Shown: positions 35,009 through 44,389, counted from the stretch's first letter. The stretch is 64,000 nt of DNA from Luteimonas fraxinea (GCF_021233355.1 NZ_CP089507.1:3944184-4008183), one strand, 5' to 3'. A program made the numbers and translations. The notes: a model not told the origin generated them from the letters alone.

Positions 35009-35244
35009 AGACTGGCCTCCGATTTCTCCTGCGCTGATTCCTCGCTCACACGCGGCACAAGGACGTGCCGCATAGCGCGAGGATCAGTGCCGGGTCGGTG
35101 CCGGTCAAAGACCGTTATCGGAAGAAAGGTCGAGTAATTGGAAAGAATTGGACCTGCATCGCGCCAAAGAGAAACGCCGCAAGCGAGGGCACATTGCGGC
35201 GTGTCGGGCAGAAGAATGGAAGTTTCGCGGCGGATCGAACGCGA

Positions 35245-35508
35245 TCAGAACTTGGGCGGCTCCTTCGGCGGTGTGTAGGGCGTATCGCCGTCACCATAAA
35301 ACCGCTTGCGCGTGGCTTCGGCCACCCGGTTGCACAGCATGTCGCCCAGCGTGGCACGATCAGTCTTGCATTGCTGGCGCAGCTCTTTCAGGCGCGCGGG
35401 ATCGGACGCCAGTTCTTCAACGGTCGGCACGTTCTTGTTCTCTGGCGTTTCGGTCGGGCCGCAGCCAGTCAGTATCGCAGCCAACAAGAATGGGATGGGC
35501 TTCTTCAT
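35245..35508 (-). CDS. EexN-family lipoprotein (entry exclusion)
   Basis: An 87-residue lipoprotein (MKKPIPFLLAAILTGCG, lipobox Cys at about 16) with DPARLKELRQQCKTDRATLGD and C-terminal RKRFYGDGDTPYTPP. It shares the central motif with the TrbK-like lipoprotein at 27364-27666 and its tail with TrbJ. It overlaps the LysR gene by 4 bp. Entry exclusion is the family role. Confidence 0.82.
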   Translation of the reverse strand: MKKPIPFLLAAILTGCGPTETPENKNVPTVEELASDPARLKELRQQCKTDRATLGDMLCNRVAEATRKRFYGDGDTPYTPPKEPPKF

Positions 35509-36449
35509 GGTTCGGAGTCCTCCAGGGAGTCGGGATCGTCGTCCGGTGTTGGCCCTGTGTCTTCCGGTGACTCGATGGCCTGTACGCGCCCGATGAAGCG
35601 GGCCAGCGTTTCCGAAGGTTCGCTATCCAGGCGCAGCAGGTAGGTCGTGAGCATCGGCGAACGGCCGACCAACGGCCGCGCGACGACGCCCTGTTCTCGG
35701 CTGGCCGCAATGTGCGCGGCGCCGGTCAGGCCCAGGGCGAAGCCGGCCGAAACCAGCGCCATCATCAGGTCGCAGGACGCCACCCGCTCGGCCACCAGCG
35801 GTTCCATGTCCACGCGGCGCAGCACGCGCTCGACCTGCCGCGCATGGCCTTCGCACGCCTGCTGATCGCACAGCACCAGCGGGTAGCGCAGCAGTTCTTC
35901 GAGCGGGATGCGCTTGTGGGCCAGCAAGGGATGGCGCGCGGGCACGGCCACCGTCAGCGGATCGTTCCAGACGGGCAAGGCGACGATGCCATCGCCGGCG
36001 TCATCGGCGCGGGCAAAGCCCACGTCGTATAGATCGTCGTGCAACCCCTTGATCTGCTGCGCCAGCGGCACTTCGGTCAGGCGGATTTCGACTTCCGGTT
36101 CCTCTTGTCGGCATAGCGCCAGTAGCGCTGGCAGGCGCGACGGCGTGATGCCATCGGACAGTGCAATGCGCAACTGGCCGTGGAAGCCGTTGGCGGCTGC
36201 CTTCACGCTGTCGCGCGCCTGCTGCAAAGCGGCGAAGACGCGCGGCACATGATCCAGGAACAGCTTGCCCGCGCGTGTCAGCTGCGTCCTGCGTGTGGTG
36301 CGGGCGAACAGCACCACGCCCAGTTCTTCCTCCAGTTCCTTGATGGCCCGCGACAACGGCGACTGCTCGATGTGCAACCGCTCGGCGGCACGGGCAAAGT
36401 GCAGTTCTTCGGCCACCGCTAGAAAGCAACGAAGATGACGCAACTCCAT
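35505..36449 (-). CDS. LysR-type regulator (TraR of Tn4371-type ICEs)
   Basis: A 314-residue LysR protein: winged HTH at residues 1-60 (MELRHLRCFLAVAEELHFAR, ERLHIEQSPLSRAIKELEEELG) and a periplasmic-binding-protein-like effector domain. In Tn4371 family elements a LysR gene called traR sits just upstream of traG, as here, and is thought to govern transfer genes. The Asp/Glu/Ser-rich C-terminal tail (about 295-314) is unusual. Confidence 0.88.
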   Translation of the reverse strand: MELRHLRCFLAVAEELHFARAAERLHIEQSPLSRAIKELEEELGVVLFARTTRRTQLTRAGKLFLDHVPRVFAALQQARDSVKAAANGFHGQLRIALSDGITPSRLPALLALCRQEEPEVEIRLTEVPLAQQIKGLHDDLYDVGFARADDAGDGIVALPVWNDPLTVAVPARHPLLAHKRIPLEELLRYPLVLCDQQACEGHARQVERVLRRVDMEPLVAERVASCDLMMALVSAGFALGLTGAAHIAASREQGVVARPLVGRSPMLTTYLLRLDSEPSETLARFIGRVQAIESPEDTGPTPDDDPDSLEDSEP

Positions 36450-36514
36450 GTCTCACATTCTCGCTCGCACTGTTTTTACCCCGTTGCTTCGGATGACTAA
36501 ATTTCAGCAGTAAG

Positions 36515-37642
36515 TTATGGCGATTGATCTGATATCTTACTTGCCCGGTAAATTATTCCGAATGCCATTAGCACGCAGAGCAGAAATGCATATCGAAGTC
36601 CAAATGCATCGGATAGAAATCCGATCAATGGTGGCCCGATAAGCAGGCCAAGGAACCCAATTGTCAGAACAGAAGCTATGGCGGAGCTTGGTGCCATGGT
36701 TGAAGATTTCGCGGCAGCACTTGCTACCAACGGAATGACAGCTCCGATACCGAATCCAACAAGACAGAAACCGACAATCGACGACAGCAGGCTGGGATGC
36801 AGCACCGTCATCGCCATGCCAATCAACGTAAGTATCCCGCTCCATTGCAAAGTTCTTCTTATGCCGAATCGGTCCACGAACCGGTTCAGTGCAAGCCTGC
36901 CAATGGTCATTGCCCCCATGAACACAGTGAATCCAAGACCGACAAACTTTCGCTCGGGTGAAACGACATCTTGAAAGTAAACGACACTCCAGTCGTACAT
37001 GATGCCTTCGCAGGCCATGGAGCAGAAGGTGATCAGGCCGTAGTTGATCAGAGATTTATCCGGTATTGCGAACGCCTTACCGGATTGTTCTAGGCTCGGC
37101 TTGTCGTGCAGGAACCGCCAGCACGCCAGTGCGGATATCAATGCAATGAACGATATCACTCCGAAATGCAGAGGCAAGGCAATATCTTGGCCAATCATTA
37201 ACGTACCAATTCCTGCGCCGACGAATCCGGCCAGTCCCCATATTCCGTGGAAAAATGGTAGTTTCGTTTTCCCGCTGATGACCTCCGATAGACTCGCCTG
37301 TGTATTGTTCGATACGTTGACTGCGCTATAGGAAAACCCAAAGACGAACAACAGAATCGCCAGTTGGTAGGCATCCATGGCAAAGGGAATGAGGGCCAAC
37401 AGAACGGCATTGGCAATAATGGCCGCCACTCCGATAACCCTGCTTCCTAGCTTTGCAATAGCCCACCCCGCTGCCGGCAATGAAAGCACCAGGCCGGCTG
37501 ACATGGCGAACAGTGTGCTTCCGAGTACGCCATCGGACAGCGAAAGCTCGTCCTTTATCGTTGCGACTCGTGAACTCCAGCTTCCGAAGCACAATCCCAG
37601 CATGAAGAACATGCCGCATATTGCGATATTGTTTCCCTTCAT
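36515..37642 (-). CDS. MFS transporter, low-GC cargo gene
   Basis: A 375-residue, roughly 12-TM major facilitator of the fucose-permease/YbjJ-like type, beginning MKGNNIAICGMFFMLGLCFGSW. Base composition is visibly more AT-rich than the ICE backbone on both sides, so it is a recent import. Substrate unknown. With the SDR and AraC genes downstream it occupies the position where Tn4371-type ICEs carry cargo, between traR and the relaxase. Confidence 0.85.
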   Translation of the reverse strand: MKGNNIAICGMFFMLGLCFGSWSSRVATIKDELSLSDGVLGSTLFAMSAGLVLSLPAAGWAIAKLGSRVIGVAAIIANAVLLALIPFAMDAYQLAILLFVFGFSYSAVNVSNNTQASLSEVISGKTKLPFFHGIWGLAGFVGAGIGTLMIGQDIALPLHFGVISFIALISALACWRFLHDKPSLEQSGKAFAIPDKSLINYGLITFCSMACEGIMYDWSVVYFQDVVSPERKFVGLGFTVFMGAMTIGRLALNRFVDRFGIRRTLQWSGILTLIGMAMTVLHPSLLSSIVGFCLVGFGIGAVIPLVASAAAKSSTMAPSSAIASVLTIGFLGLLIGPPLIGFLSDAFGLRYAFLLCVLMAFGIIYRASKISDQSP

Positions 37643-37755
37643 TGTGGACGACCTTGAACCGATCTCGGCATCTAGTGAATGAGCACATTCCGTTCGGCAA
37701 GCAAGTAGATTGCCCCATTGGGATTCGAACGGATTCGTATATTTTCAGATCCGAA

Positions 37756-38727
37756 CTAAGCCGAACTTTGCGCCGATAAAGCATCAATGCCGGTAAGTTC
37801 TGCCGAAAGCGCCCAAAGACGCTGTGCTTGTTCAGGGTCGATCGCGTACTCGCGCACGCCGACGAATGAATCGTCGTCACCGGAAGCAAGACTGGCAATG
37901 TCACAGTCTTCGCAGTAAAGGCCGCCCATGCCTTCCAGTTGGGGAGATGTTGCGGCCCAAACCTGGGTCGCGGCGCCTTGCTGCGTTGTCTTGAACGTTG
38001 GGTCTGCGGGATTGCCACTGGTGTCGAGCCAGCCGGCAGCAATCATTTCTTCCTGCGACAGATGGCGTTGCAGTGGCGTAAAAATCTTCCCAGGATGAAG
38101 GGAGAAAGCCCTCACGCCTTCATTCTGACCGAGACGATCCAAATGGACAGCAAACAATGCATTGGCCGTCTTCGACTGCCCATAGGCCAGCCACTTGTCG
38201 TAACTGTGCTTGAATTGCACGTCATCCCAGCGGATGCCGGATTGGTGGTGCCCGGCTGACGACACGGCCACCACCCTGGCGCCACCCTTGAGTGCCGGCC
38301 AGAGCAGATTTACCAGAACATAATGCCCAAGGTGATTGGTGGCAAACTGCGCTTCCCAACCTTGTCCCACACGGGTTTCAGGGCAAGCCATGATGCCCGC
38401 GTTGCCAATTAAGATGTCGATATGCCGGCCGGTTGCCAGGAAGCGTCTCGCGAAGTCATGCACGCTGGCAAGGCTGGAAAGATCCAGCCCCTCGACTTCG
38501 GCGCCGGAGATTTCGCTGGTCTTTGCACGAGCAACTTCTACATCACGCGCAGCGACAATGACCCGCGCACCGGCATTCGCCAATGCTCGTGTTGTCTCTA
38601 GGCCTAGGCCGGAATGACCTGCAGTGACAACGACAGTGGTGTTGGATAGGTCGCGCCCTACAAGCGTCTCTGCTGCGGTGGTTGTCGCTCCGAAACCGGA
38701 GTGGATAGGAGACTGTTTGCTGGTCAT
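37756..38727 (-). CDS. Short-chain dehydrogenase/reductase
   Basis: A 323-residue SDR. The nucleotide site is TAGHSGLGLETTRAL (a variant of TGxxxGxG), followed by NAG (IGNAGIM), the active-site serine region VVAVSSAGHH and the catalytic pair YGQSK. It belongs to the classical/retinol-dehydrogenase-like SDR branch; substrate unknown. It is divergent from an AraC regulator 78 bp away, which probably controls it. Confidence 0.9.
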   Translation of the reverse strand: MTSKQSPIHSGFGATTTAAETLVGRDLSNTTVVVTAGHSGLGLETTRALANAGARVIVAARDVEVARAKTSEISGAEVEGLDLSSLASVHDFARRFLATGRHIDILIGNAGIMACPETRVGQGWEAQFATNHLGHYVLVNLLWPALKGGARVVAVSSAGHHQSGIRWDDVQFKHSYDKWLAYGQSKTANALFAVHLDRLGQNEGVRAFSLHPGKIFTPLQRHLSQEEMIAAGWLDTSGNPADPTFKTTQQGAATQVWAATSPQLEGMGGLYCEDCDIASLASGDDDSFVGVREYAIDPEQAQRLWALSAELTGIDALSAQSSA

Positions 38728-38805
38728 GGAGTGTCCTTGTGAACCTGACGTGGAATCGGGGTAAGCCCATACCCAGCATTGTCCAGGCTAGACTTAGGAC
38801 TGTGA

Positions 38806-39771
38806 ATGCAGCAAACTCCAATTCTCTGTCGAGATCGTCCGATGCGCTACATGGATCCACTATCTGAAGTTCTCTCCCTTTTGAACACTCAAAGCTCCGT
38901 CTTCGCAGGTTTGAAGGCGGGTGGAGACTGGGCCATCGACTTTCCGCCGCCCGATGGCATCAAGTTCAATGCGATCGTTGAAGGGACGTGTTGGCTGACG
39001 GTGGAGGGCGTGGAACAACCTATCCAACTGACGGCTGGAGATTGTTTTCTGCTGTCGCGCAAACGTGCGTTCTCACTTCGCAGCGATCTGGCGTTGCCCG
39101 CTATCCATTCGGATGAGATTTACTGCCATGCGATCAACGGTGTCGCCCGTTGTGGAACCGCCGATGCGTTTTTCCTGATCGGGGGACGCTTTGCCTTCGG
39201 TGAGGAAGCTGGCCTTCTATTCGAGGGACTACCTCCTGTCGCAGTCATCAAAAGAGGTTCAGATCAAGCCTCCGTGCTGAATTGGGCCTTACAGCACCTT
39301 GCCCATGAACTTGCTAATCCATCTCCAGGCAATGCGATTGTGGTTCAACATCTAGGCCATATCATGTTGGTGCAGGTTCTTCGGATTTATCTGACCCAGG
39401 AAGGAAACAGTACGCCAAGCTGGTTGCTGGCTATATCCGACCCACGCATCGGGGCAGTTATCCAGGCCATCCATACCGATCCAGCCCGCTCTTGGACGGT
39501 CGAAGAGCTCGCCAAAGTAGCGGGTGTTTCTCGCTCGACTCTTGCCTTGCGGTTCAAGCAGAAGGCCGGCATTGCTCCTTTGGAGTACGTCTCACGCTGG
39601 CGTATGCAGCTAGCCACACGATCCCTGAAAGCCAACCACACCACCATTTCCTCGATAGCGCAGAAGTTGGGGTATGACTCCGACAGTGCGTTTAGCCATG
39701 CTTTCAAGCGCATCATGAAATGCTCACCCCGTGAATATAGGGAGAAATTGGCGCCCGTTCCGCAACAATAA
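38806..39771 (+). CDS. AraC-family regulator with cupin sensor domain
   Basis: Up to 321 residues (an ATG at 38842 is an equally good start). The N-terminal AraC_N_2-type cupin (FNAIVEGTCWLTVEG, LTAGDCFLLSRKRAF) is followed by two C-terminal HTH motifs (WTVEELAKVAGVSRSTLALRF and ISSIAQKLGYDSDSAFSHAFKR). Only plus-strand gene in this part of the ICE and divergent from the SDR gene, the classical layout of a regulator and its target. Confidence 0.9.
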   Translation: MQQTPILCRDRPMRYMDPLSEVLSLLNTQSSVFAGLKAGGDWAIDFPPPDGIKFNAIVEGTCWLTVEGVEQPIQLTAGDCFLLSRKRAFSLRSDLALPAIHSDEIYCHAINGVARCGTADAFFLIGGRFAFGEEAGLLFEGLPPVAVIKRGSDQASVLNWALQHLAHELANPSPGNAIVVQHLGHIMLVQVLRIYLTQEGNSTPSWLLAISDPRIGAVIQAIHTDPARSWTVEELAKVAGVSRSTLALRFKQKAGIAPLEYVSRWRMQLATRSLKANHTTISSIAQKLGYDSDSAFSHAFKRIMKCSPREYREKLAPVPQQ

Positions 39772-39785
39772 GGGGAGATTCACAC

Positions 39786-41777
39786 TTAAAGTTGCGGGCC
39801 ACGCTGTCGTCCAATCTCCCATGACACCCCGCCACCCCACACCGTCGCAGCGATCTGCTGCCCCAGCCGCTGTTCAATCACTGGCCGCCACGGCACCAAG
39901 CTGAATCCCATGCCGTCATCGAGCATCGCGTAGCGCCCGCTGGCGAGCATGACCGAGCGCCGGTAGATGCCGGCGGCGCGCTGCCCGTCGGCTACCGGGC
40001 GATGTTCCAGGCCGGTTTCGGCGGCGATGTCCTTGGCGGCCTGCGCCAGTTCCCGGTTGCGCAGCGTGTCCAGCAGGTTGCGCGCCAGGATGACCCGCTG
40101 CCCGCGCCGCTGCGCCAGCCCCTGTTCTTCGAGGAAGTCGGCGCGCTGCTGCATGGCCTGCTTGGCGTCGCCTCCAAAGCCCAGGTCCCCCAGCCCTCGA
40201 CCACCGCCGATCAACTGCTGATCCAGCCAGGTCGCGCCGATGACGCGGGCCTGCCGCTCGATGGGCAGGTGCGATTTCAGTTCCACGGCGACACCGCCCA
40301 GGCGCTGCGCGTCGTACTGGCGGCCCTGCTCGGGCAGATCGTCCGGCACCTTCCACAGCCCTTCGGCCACGCGCTCGACGATGCCGGCCCGGCGCAGGGC
40401 TTCCAGCCGGCGGACGTGGGCCGGGACGACTTCTTGCGGGTCGCGGCCGGGCTTGGCTCGGCCTTGCTCGATCGCCAGGTGGTGATCGGTGCGGTACAGG
40501 CCATCGCTCGCCAGCGTGGCGATGTTCTTGTCGGCCGCCCGCACCTCGGCGGAACCGCGCACCTCCACCACCGCGCCGGTGGGATAGCTCGCCAGTTCGT
40601 CGCGGGCGTTCAAGGCAACGTAGTGAGCCTTGCCGTCAATGCCGTCGATGACCAGATAGCCCCGGTCGTGCAGCTCGTCGGCCAGCCCCTTCGCAGCCAC
40701 GCGACCGATAATGGTTCGCCCGTCGTCGCCCGGCTCGAACACCGCCAACTCGCGCGGCTGGCCACTCATGGCCCGCTGCATCGTGCGAATGATGTCGCCA
40801 CGCTCGCCCAGGGCGCGCAAGGTCTTCTCGGTATCGGCGTGAACCGCCCAGGTGCCGGGCTGCGTCTCGTCGGCCAGGCCCAGGCGCTGCAAGCGTTGCA
40901 GGCGGCCGATCAGCAGCAGGCGCTGGCGTTGCAGCCGGGGTTCGTTGAAGCGTTCGATCTGTACTCTGCCGTCTTCGCCGGCCTCGCGTTGCAGGGTGCG
41001 ATCCAGGCTCGTCCACCGCTCTTGCTCCACCTCGCGCTGCAAGGTCTGCTGGATCTCCAGTTCGGTGCGCGGCCCCAGCCATTCCGTCGCCAGCTCGGCG
41101 GCGCGATGGCGGAAGCCGTGGGCGATGTAGTCGCCGGCGATGATGAGGTCTTTGCCGGTGTCGTCGCGCCCGCGCACGATCAGGTGGGTGTGCGGGTTGT
41201 CGGTGTTCCAGTGATCCACCGCCACCCAATCCAGCCGCGTCCCCAGGTCGGCTTCCATCCGGTTCACCAGATGCCGGGTGTAGGTGCGCAGGTCGTCCAG
41301 CTCGGCGCCGTCCTCCGGGGAGACGATGAAGCGGAAATGGTGCCGGTCGTCGGCGGCCTGCTCCTTGAAGACATCAAGGTCGGCTTCGTCGGTCTGCGGC
41401 CCGTAGGCCCGGCCCGGCTCGCCATCACGGCCGGTGCCGTCGCGCTCGATGTAGCGCAGGTGCTTGGCGAGCGATTGCGGGCTGGCGTTGCGCTGGTTGA
41501 CCAGCAGCGTCTTGATGGTCACGCGCCGCGACATGGGGGTCAGCTTCGCGCCGGCGAAGCGTGCTGCCGTATGGCCGCGCCCCAGGCGCGAGCCGGGACG
41601 CTGGCCGGCGCGTGCGTCGCTGCCACCGGCTGCGGAGTGGCGCATCGAGGACTTGCCGCCGCTGGCCTTGCCCGCTTGCTTGAGCACCGTGGAAACGAAG
41701 CTCTGCCCCTGGCCCTTGCCCCGGTTCTTTGGGGCGCTGGGGCGCACGCGGAAATCGTCGTCGCGGCGGTCGGTCAT
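39786..41777 (-). CDS. rlxS: Relaxase (VirD2-like, DUF3363 family)
   Basis: 663 residues from the ATG at 41777 (MTDRRDDDFRVRPSAPKNRG); the open frame further upstream is a shadow. The relaxase domain has the histidine triad motif in NPHTHLIVRGRD and HHFRFIVSPEDG. The large C-terminal part is the DUF3363 region (ATWLDQQLIG, VSWEIGRQRGPQL). It nicks the ICE at oriT and leads the strand into the recipient. The symbol follows Tn4371 usage. Confidence 0.92.
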   Translation of the reverse strand: MTDRRDDDFRVRPSAPKNRGKGQGQSFVSTVLKQAGKASGGKSSMRHSAAGGSDARAGQRPGSRLGRGHTAARFAGAKLTPMSRRVTIKTLLVNQRNASPQSLAKHLRYIERDGTGRDGEPGRAYGPQTDEADLDVFKEQAADDRHHFRFIVSPEDGAELDDLRTYTRHLVNRMEADLGTRLDWVAVDHWNTDNPHTHLIVRGRDDTGKDLIIAGDYIAHGFRHRAAELATEWLGPRTELEIQQTLQREVEQERWTSLDRTLQREAGEDGRVQIERFNEPRLQRQRLLLIGRLQRLQRLGLADETQPGTWAVHADTEKTLRALGERGDIIRTMQRAMSGQPRELAVFEPGDDGRTIIGRVAAKGLADELHDRGYLVIDGIDGKAHYVALNARDELASYPTGAVVEVRGSAEVRAADKNIATLASDGLYRTDHHLAIEQGRAKPGRDPQEVVPAHVRRLEALRRAGIVERVAEGLWKVPDDLPEQGRQYDAQRLGGVAVELKSHLPIERQARVIGATWLDQQLIGGGRGLGDLGFGGDAKQAMQQRADFLEEQGLAQRRGQRVILARNLLDTLRNRELAQAAKDIAAETGLEHRPVADGQRAAGIYRRSVMLASGRYAMLDDGMGFSLVPWRPVIEQRLGQQIAATVWGGGVSWEIGRQRGPQL

Positions 41778-42225
41778 GGCTGCGCTCCCTGCAAGCTCTG
41801 GCGTGCTCTGTCGTGCGAAGCACGCGGACATGCCTGCATTGGCGCGAACCTCGCGCCCCACGCGGCACGGGGGCGAAGCCACTCCGTGCCGCGCCACCCC
41901 CATGTGCAGACAGGCTTTCGACGCGGCCCGGTGCCGTGTCCTTTTGTCTTGCCTTCCGCCTTTGCCCTTCGCTGTCGCTTCGGGCGTCGGCGGCCCGGCG
42001 GCGCTGCGCTGCTCGCAGCCAGCACGCCGGGGAACGCGCCAGTGGCCGCAGGCCGGGCGCGTTCGAGGCAAGACGCCTGCACGTTGGACGGCTGCGCCGA
42101 ATGCATCGCGAGGTGCGGTGCGAATGCACACGCACTGCACGCGCGACGACACGGCGGTGGCGGCCGGAACGACATGCCCGATGGCACGATGAGAGGCACG
42201 GCACCGTGCAGCGAATCGGCAGCCA
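41778..42225. other. Gene-free gap upstream of the relaxase, candidate oriT region
   Basis: About 450 bp without a gene between relaxase and traF. It contains a perfect inverted repeat, GCGGCACGG at 41862-41870 and CCGTGCCGC at 41884-41892 with a 13-nt loop. Relaxase binding sites usually carry such a hairpin close to the relaxase gene. I did not find a clear MOBP nic consensus, so the call is tentative. Confidence 0.35.
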
Positions 42226-42813
42226 TCATGGGCGTGTCTCCAGCCAGACCGGATGCGCGACGCCGATCACAGAGGATGCGCTGACCGGGCCGAAGTAGCG
42301 GCTGTCGAACGACGCCGGATTGGTCACGCTCAACAGGAGCAGTTCGCCAGGCGCAAGGCGGCGGCATTGCGGCCAGGATGGCAACGGCCGGCCCAGCCGG
42401 TCGGCAGGCAGCACGGCGGCCGAAGGCACGCCGTCGATGCGAACCTGACCGGCGACGATGCAGACGTGTTGCGGCGCGACCGCGCCCACACGTTTGAGCA
42501 GCGGAACGTGAGCAGGCAGGTAGCCGCGCTGCGCAGCGAGCGCGGCAGCGTTGGCAGGCAATCGGGTCAGGACGATGCTGCCGACCGGCAGCGAGGCGGC
42601 CCGATGGTCAAGCGGCTGCACGTGATACCAGCCGACCGGAACGCTGTCGGACGGGTTGTAGATCAGGCGCGGCAGCGGCTGCACGAAAGCCGCCCAGGCC
42701 AGCGCAGCGAGGCCGACCGCGGCGAAGCCCGCCAGCACAATGCGAGCGCGCAGGCGCGAGCGAGGATGCGGCGCGGCTTCGGGCGTGCGTGCGGTGGTGG
42801 AATGAGCGGTCAT
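42226..42813 (-). CDS. traF: Conjugative transfer signal peptidase TraF (S26)
   Basis: A 195-residue S26-type peptidase with one N-terminal TM segment (IVLAGFAAVGLAALAWAA). The serine is in NPSDSVPVGWY and the general-base lysine in PLLKRVGAV. The C-terminal box is FDSRYFGPV. In RP4 TraF cyclises the TrbC pilin, and the same is expected here. It overlaps the DUF2840 gene by 4 bp. Confidence 0.93.
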   Translation of the reverse strand: MTAHSTTARTPEAAPHPRSRLRARIVLAGFAAVGLAALAWAAFVQPLPRLIYNPSDSVPVGWYHVQPLDHRAASLPVGSIVLTRLPANAAALAAQRGYLPAHVPLLKRVGAVAPQHVCIVAGQVRIDGVPSAAVLPADRLGRPLPSWPQCRRLAPGELLLLSVTNPASFDSRYFGPVSASSVIGVAHPVWLETRP

Positions 42814-43367
42814 GGCAGCGCCCTCCCGGTCAGCCAGGCGGCGTGCCGCTCGGCGGTGTATTCAGGCAGCGCCAGGCGGGACGCCAGACGGTTGCCCAGC
42901 GTGCGCCAGTACGCAGGCGACACGTCGATGGCGGCGATGCCCTGCGCGTCGATGCCGTCGATGCGTTCCAGCACGGCACGCACCGCGTTCTCGCCTTCGG
43001 CGTGCAGCAGCAGGCGTGCGCCGGGCCGCACGCCGGGGATGCGCTGCACGGTATCGAGCGGCGTGGCGGCTTGCATCACCATGAGCTGCCAGCGGATCGT
43101 GCCGTAGTCGTTGGCCTGCCAGCGGATGCGACACAGAACCGCGTTTGGCAAGAACACCGCGCAGCGCCGCCAGCGGTCGAGCTGGAGCGTGCGCGCCGGT
43201 TCGCCGAAGCGCAGGTAGAGCTTGAAGCGCGGCTCGATGTAGGCGAGCGATACGCGAGTCAGGGGCACGCTCCCAGCTTGGCCAGCGAGCGTCGAAAGCG
43301 AAGGCGGCGGCACGGTAGCCGGTGCAGCCGTCGCCGCGTGAGCGGCAGGCGTGATGGATGCGTTCAT
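42810..43367 (-). CDS. DUF2840 family protein of the ICE backbone
   Basis: About 185 residues from the ATG at 43367 (MNASITPAAHAATAAP). The conserved core is LTRVSLAYIEPRFKLYLRFG, WRRCAVFLP and the C-terminal RTLGNRLASRLALPEYTAERHAAWL. It always lies between the parA/RHH genes and traF in Tn4371-type elements. Function unknown. It overlaps both neighbours by 4 bp. Confidence 0.85.
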   Translation of the reverse strand: MNASITPAAHAATAAPATVPPPSLSTLAGQAGSVPLTRVSLAYIEPRFKLYLRFGEPARTLQLDRWRRCAVFLPNAVLCRIRWQANDYGTIRWQLMVMQAATPLDTVQRIPGVRPGARLLLHAEGENAVRAVLERIDGIDAQGIAAIDVSPAYWRTLGNRLASRLALPEYTAERHAAWLTGRALP

Positions 43368-43651
43368 GGCAGGTTCTCCATGCGGTTCTCGGGAAACTCC
43401 CGCTCCAGCAGGCCGCGCAGCAATTCGGCCACGGTCACGGCTTGGCCGAAGGCGGCGATCTTGATGCGCGCGCGCAGCGCGGGCGTCACGTCGAGGGTCA
43501 GGCGTGCGGTGTAGAGGTCGCCCTTGTTCAGCGCATCGGCATCGCCCTGGCGAATCCACGCCTCGGCGTGCGGATTCGCGGGCGGACGTGCGCCGATGCC
43601 GACGCGCTTGGCCGTGCGTTTGCTGTTCGGTGGTGGTGGCTTCGCTGTCAT
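43364..43651 (-). CDS. Ribbon-helix-helix protein next to ParA
   Basis: A 95-residue protein from the ATG at 43651 (MTAKPPPPNSKRTAKRVG). A basic, disordered N-terminus is followed by an RHH-like segment YTARLTLDVTPALRARIKIAAFGQAVTVAELLRGLL. It overlaps parA by 4 bp and could be the DNA-binding partner of this ParA, in the manner of ParA/RHH segregation pairs. Confidence 0.82.
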   Translation of the reverse strand: MTAKPPPPNSKRTAKRVGIGARPPANPHAEAWIRQGDADALNKGDLYTARLTLDVTPALRARIKIAAFGQAVTVAELLRGLLEREFPENRMENLP

Positions 43652-44286
43652 GTCGGCCACCGCAGCAGTTCGTCCACCAGCGCGGCGATCTCGCGCGCGG
43701 CGGCGCTGTCGGGCGCCGTCTCGCGTGCGAGCCGACCGGCGGCCACGCTGTCGGCGAAGACGATGCGCTGGCGCACTTCGGCGCGCAGCGCCGGCAGCGG
43801 CTGTTCGGCCAGCGACTGCCGCGCCTCCCGACCGATCACCGTGGTGCTGACGCGGCGGTTGATGACGAAGGCCGCGCGCAGCGCAGGCCGAAAGACTTGC
43901 GCCTCGCGGATCAGCGCCACCATCTCGGCGCTGGCCCAAAGGTCATACGGGCTGGGCTGCACGGGAATCAGCACGCGCTCGGCCGCCAGCAGCGCGGAGC
44001 GCGCCAAGGCGGCGATGCGCGGCGGCCCGTCGATGATGACGTGATCTGCGCGGCGGGCGAGTTCTGGCGCTTCCTGGTGCAGCGTTTCGCGGGCCAAGCC
44101 CACGGCGCTGAACAGCCGCGGCAAGCCTTGCTGGCTTCTGCGCTGCGTCCAGTCCAGCGATGAACCTTGCGGGTCAGCATCCAGCAGGATGACCGACTGC
44201 CCGCGCATCGCCAGTTCGCCGGCGATGTGCGTGGCGAGCGTGGTCTTGCCGACGCCGCCTTTCTGGTTGAGCAAGGCGACGATCAT
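43648..44286 (-). CDS. parA: ParA-family ATPase
   Basis: A 212-residue Walker-type partition ATPase. The deviant Walker A is NQKGGVGKTT with the signature lysine (residues 8-17), followed by VILLDADPQGSSLDW and HVIIDGPP. Starts at the ATG at 44286. In Tn4371-type ICEs it aids maintenance of the excised circle. Just upstream lie an AT-rich stretch and iterons. Confidence 0.93.
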   Translation of the reverse strand: MIVALLNQKGGVGKTTLATHIAGELAMRGQSVILLDADPQGSSLDWTQRRSQQGLPRLFSAVGLARETLHQEAPELARRADHVIIDGPPRIAALARSALLAAERVLIPVQPSPYDLWASAEMVALIREAQVFRPALRAAFVINRRVSTTVIGREARQSLAEQPLPALRAEVRQRIVFADSVAAGRLARETAPDSAAAREIAALVDELLRWPT

Positions 44287-44389
44287 TGCATGGCCCTCCA
44301 CGCTGGAAAGCCAGGCTTTGCCTGTCGTGCGAAACGCTGTTCGCCGTGCCGTTCGGTGGTTGTCCACTGAATCGGCGCGCTTCTACCAA

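Noticed and set aside
41778-42152. 125-codon N-terminal extension of the relaxase
   Set aside because: Sequence has no relaxase likeness and a good start, preceding a typical N-terminus, exists at 41777.
40002-42284. 760-codon plus-strand open frame opposite the relaxase
   Set aside because: Antisense shadow; the relaxase carries the recognised motifs and its neighbours share its strand.
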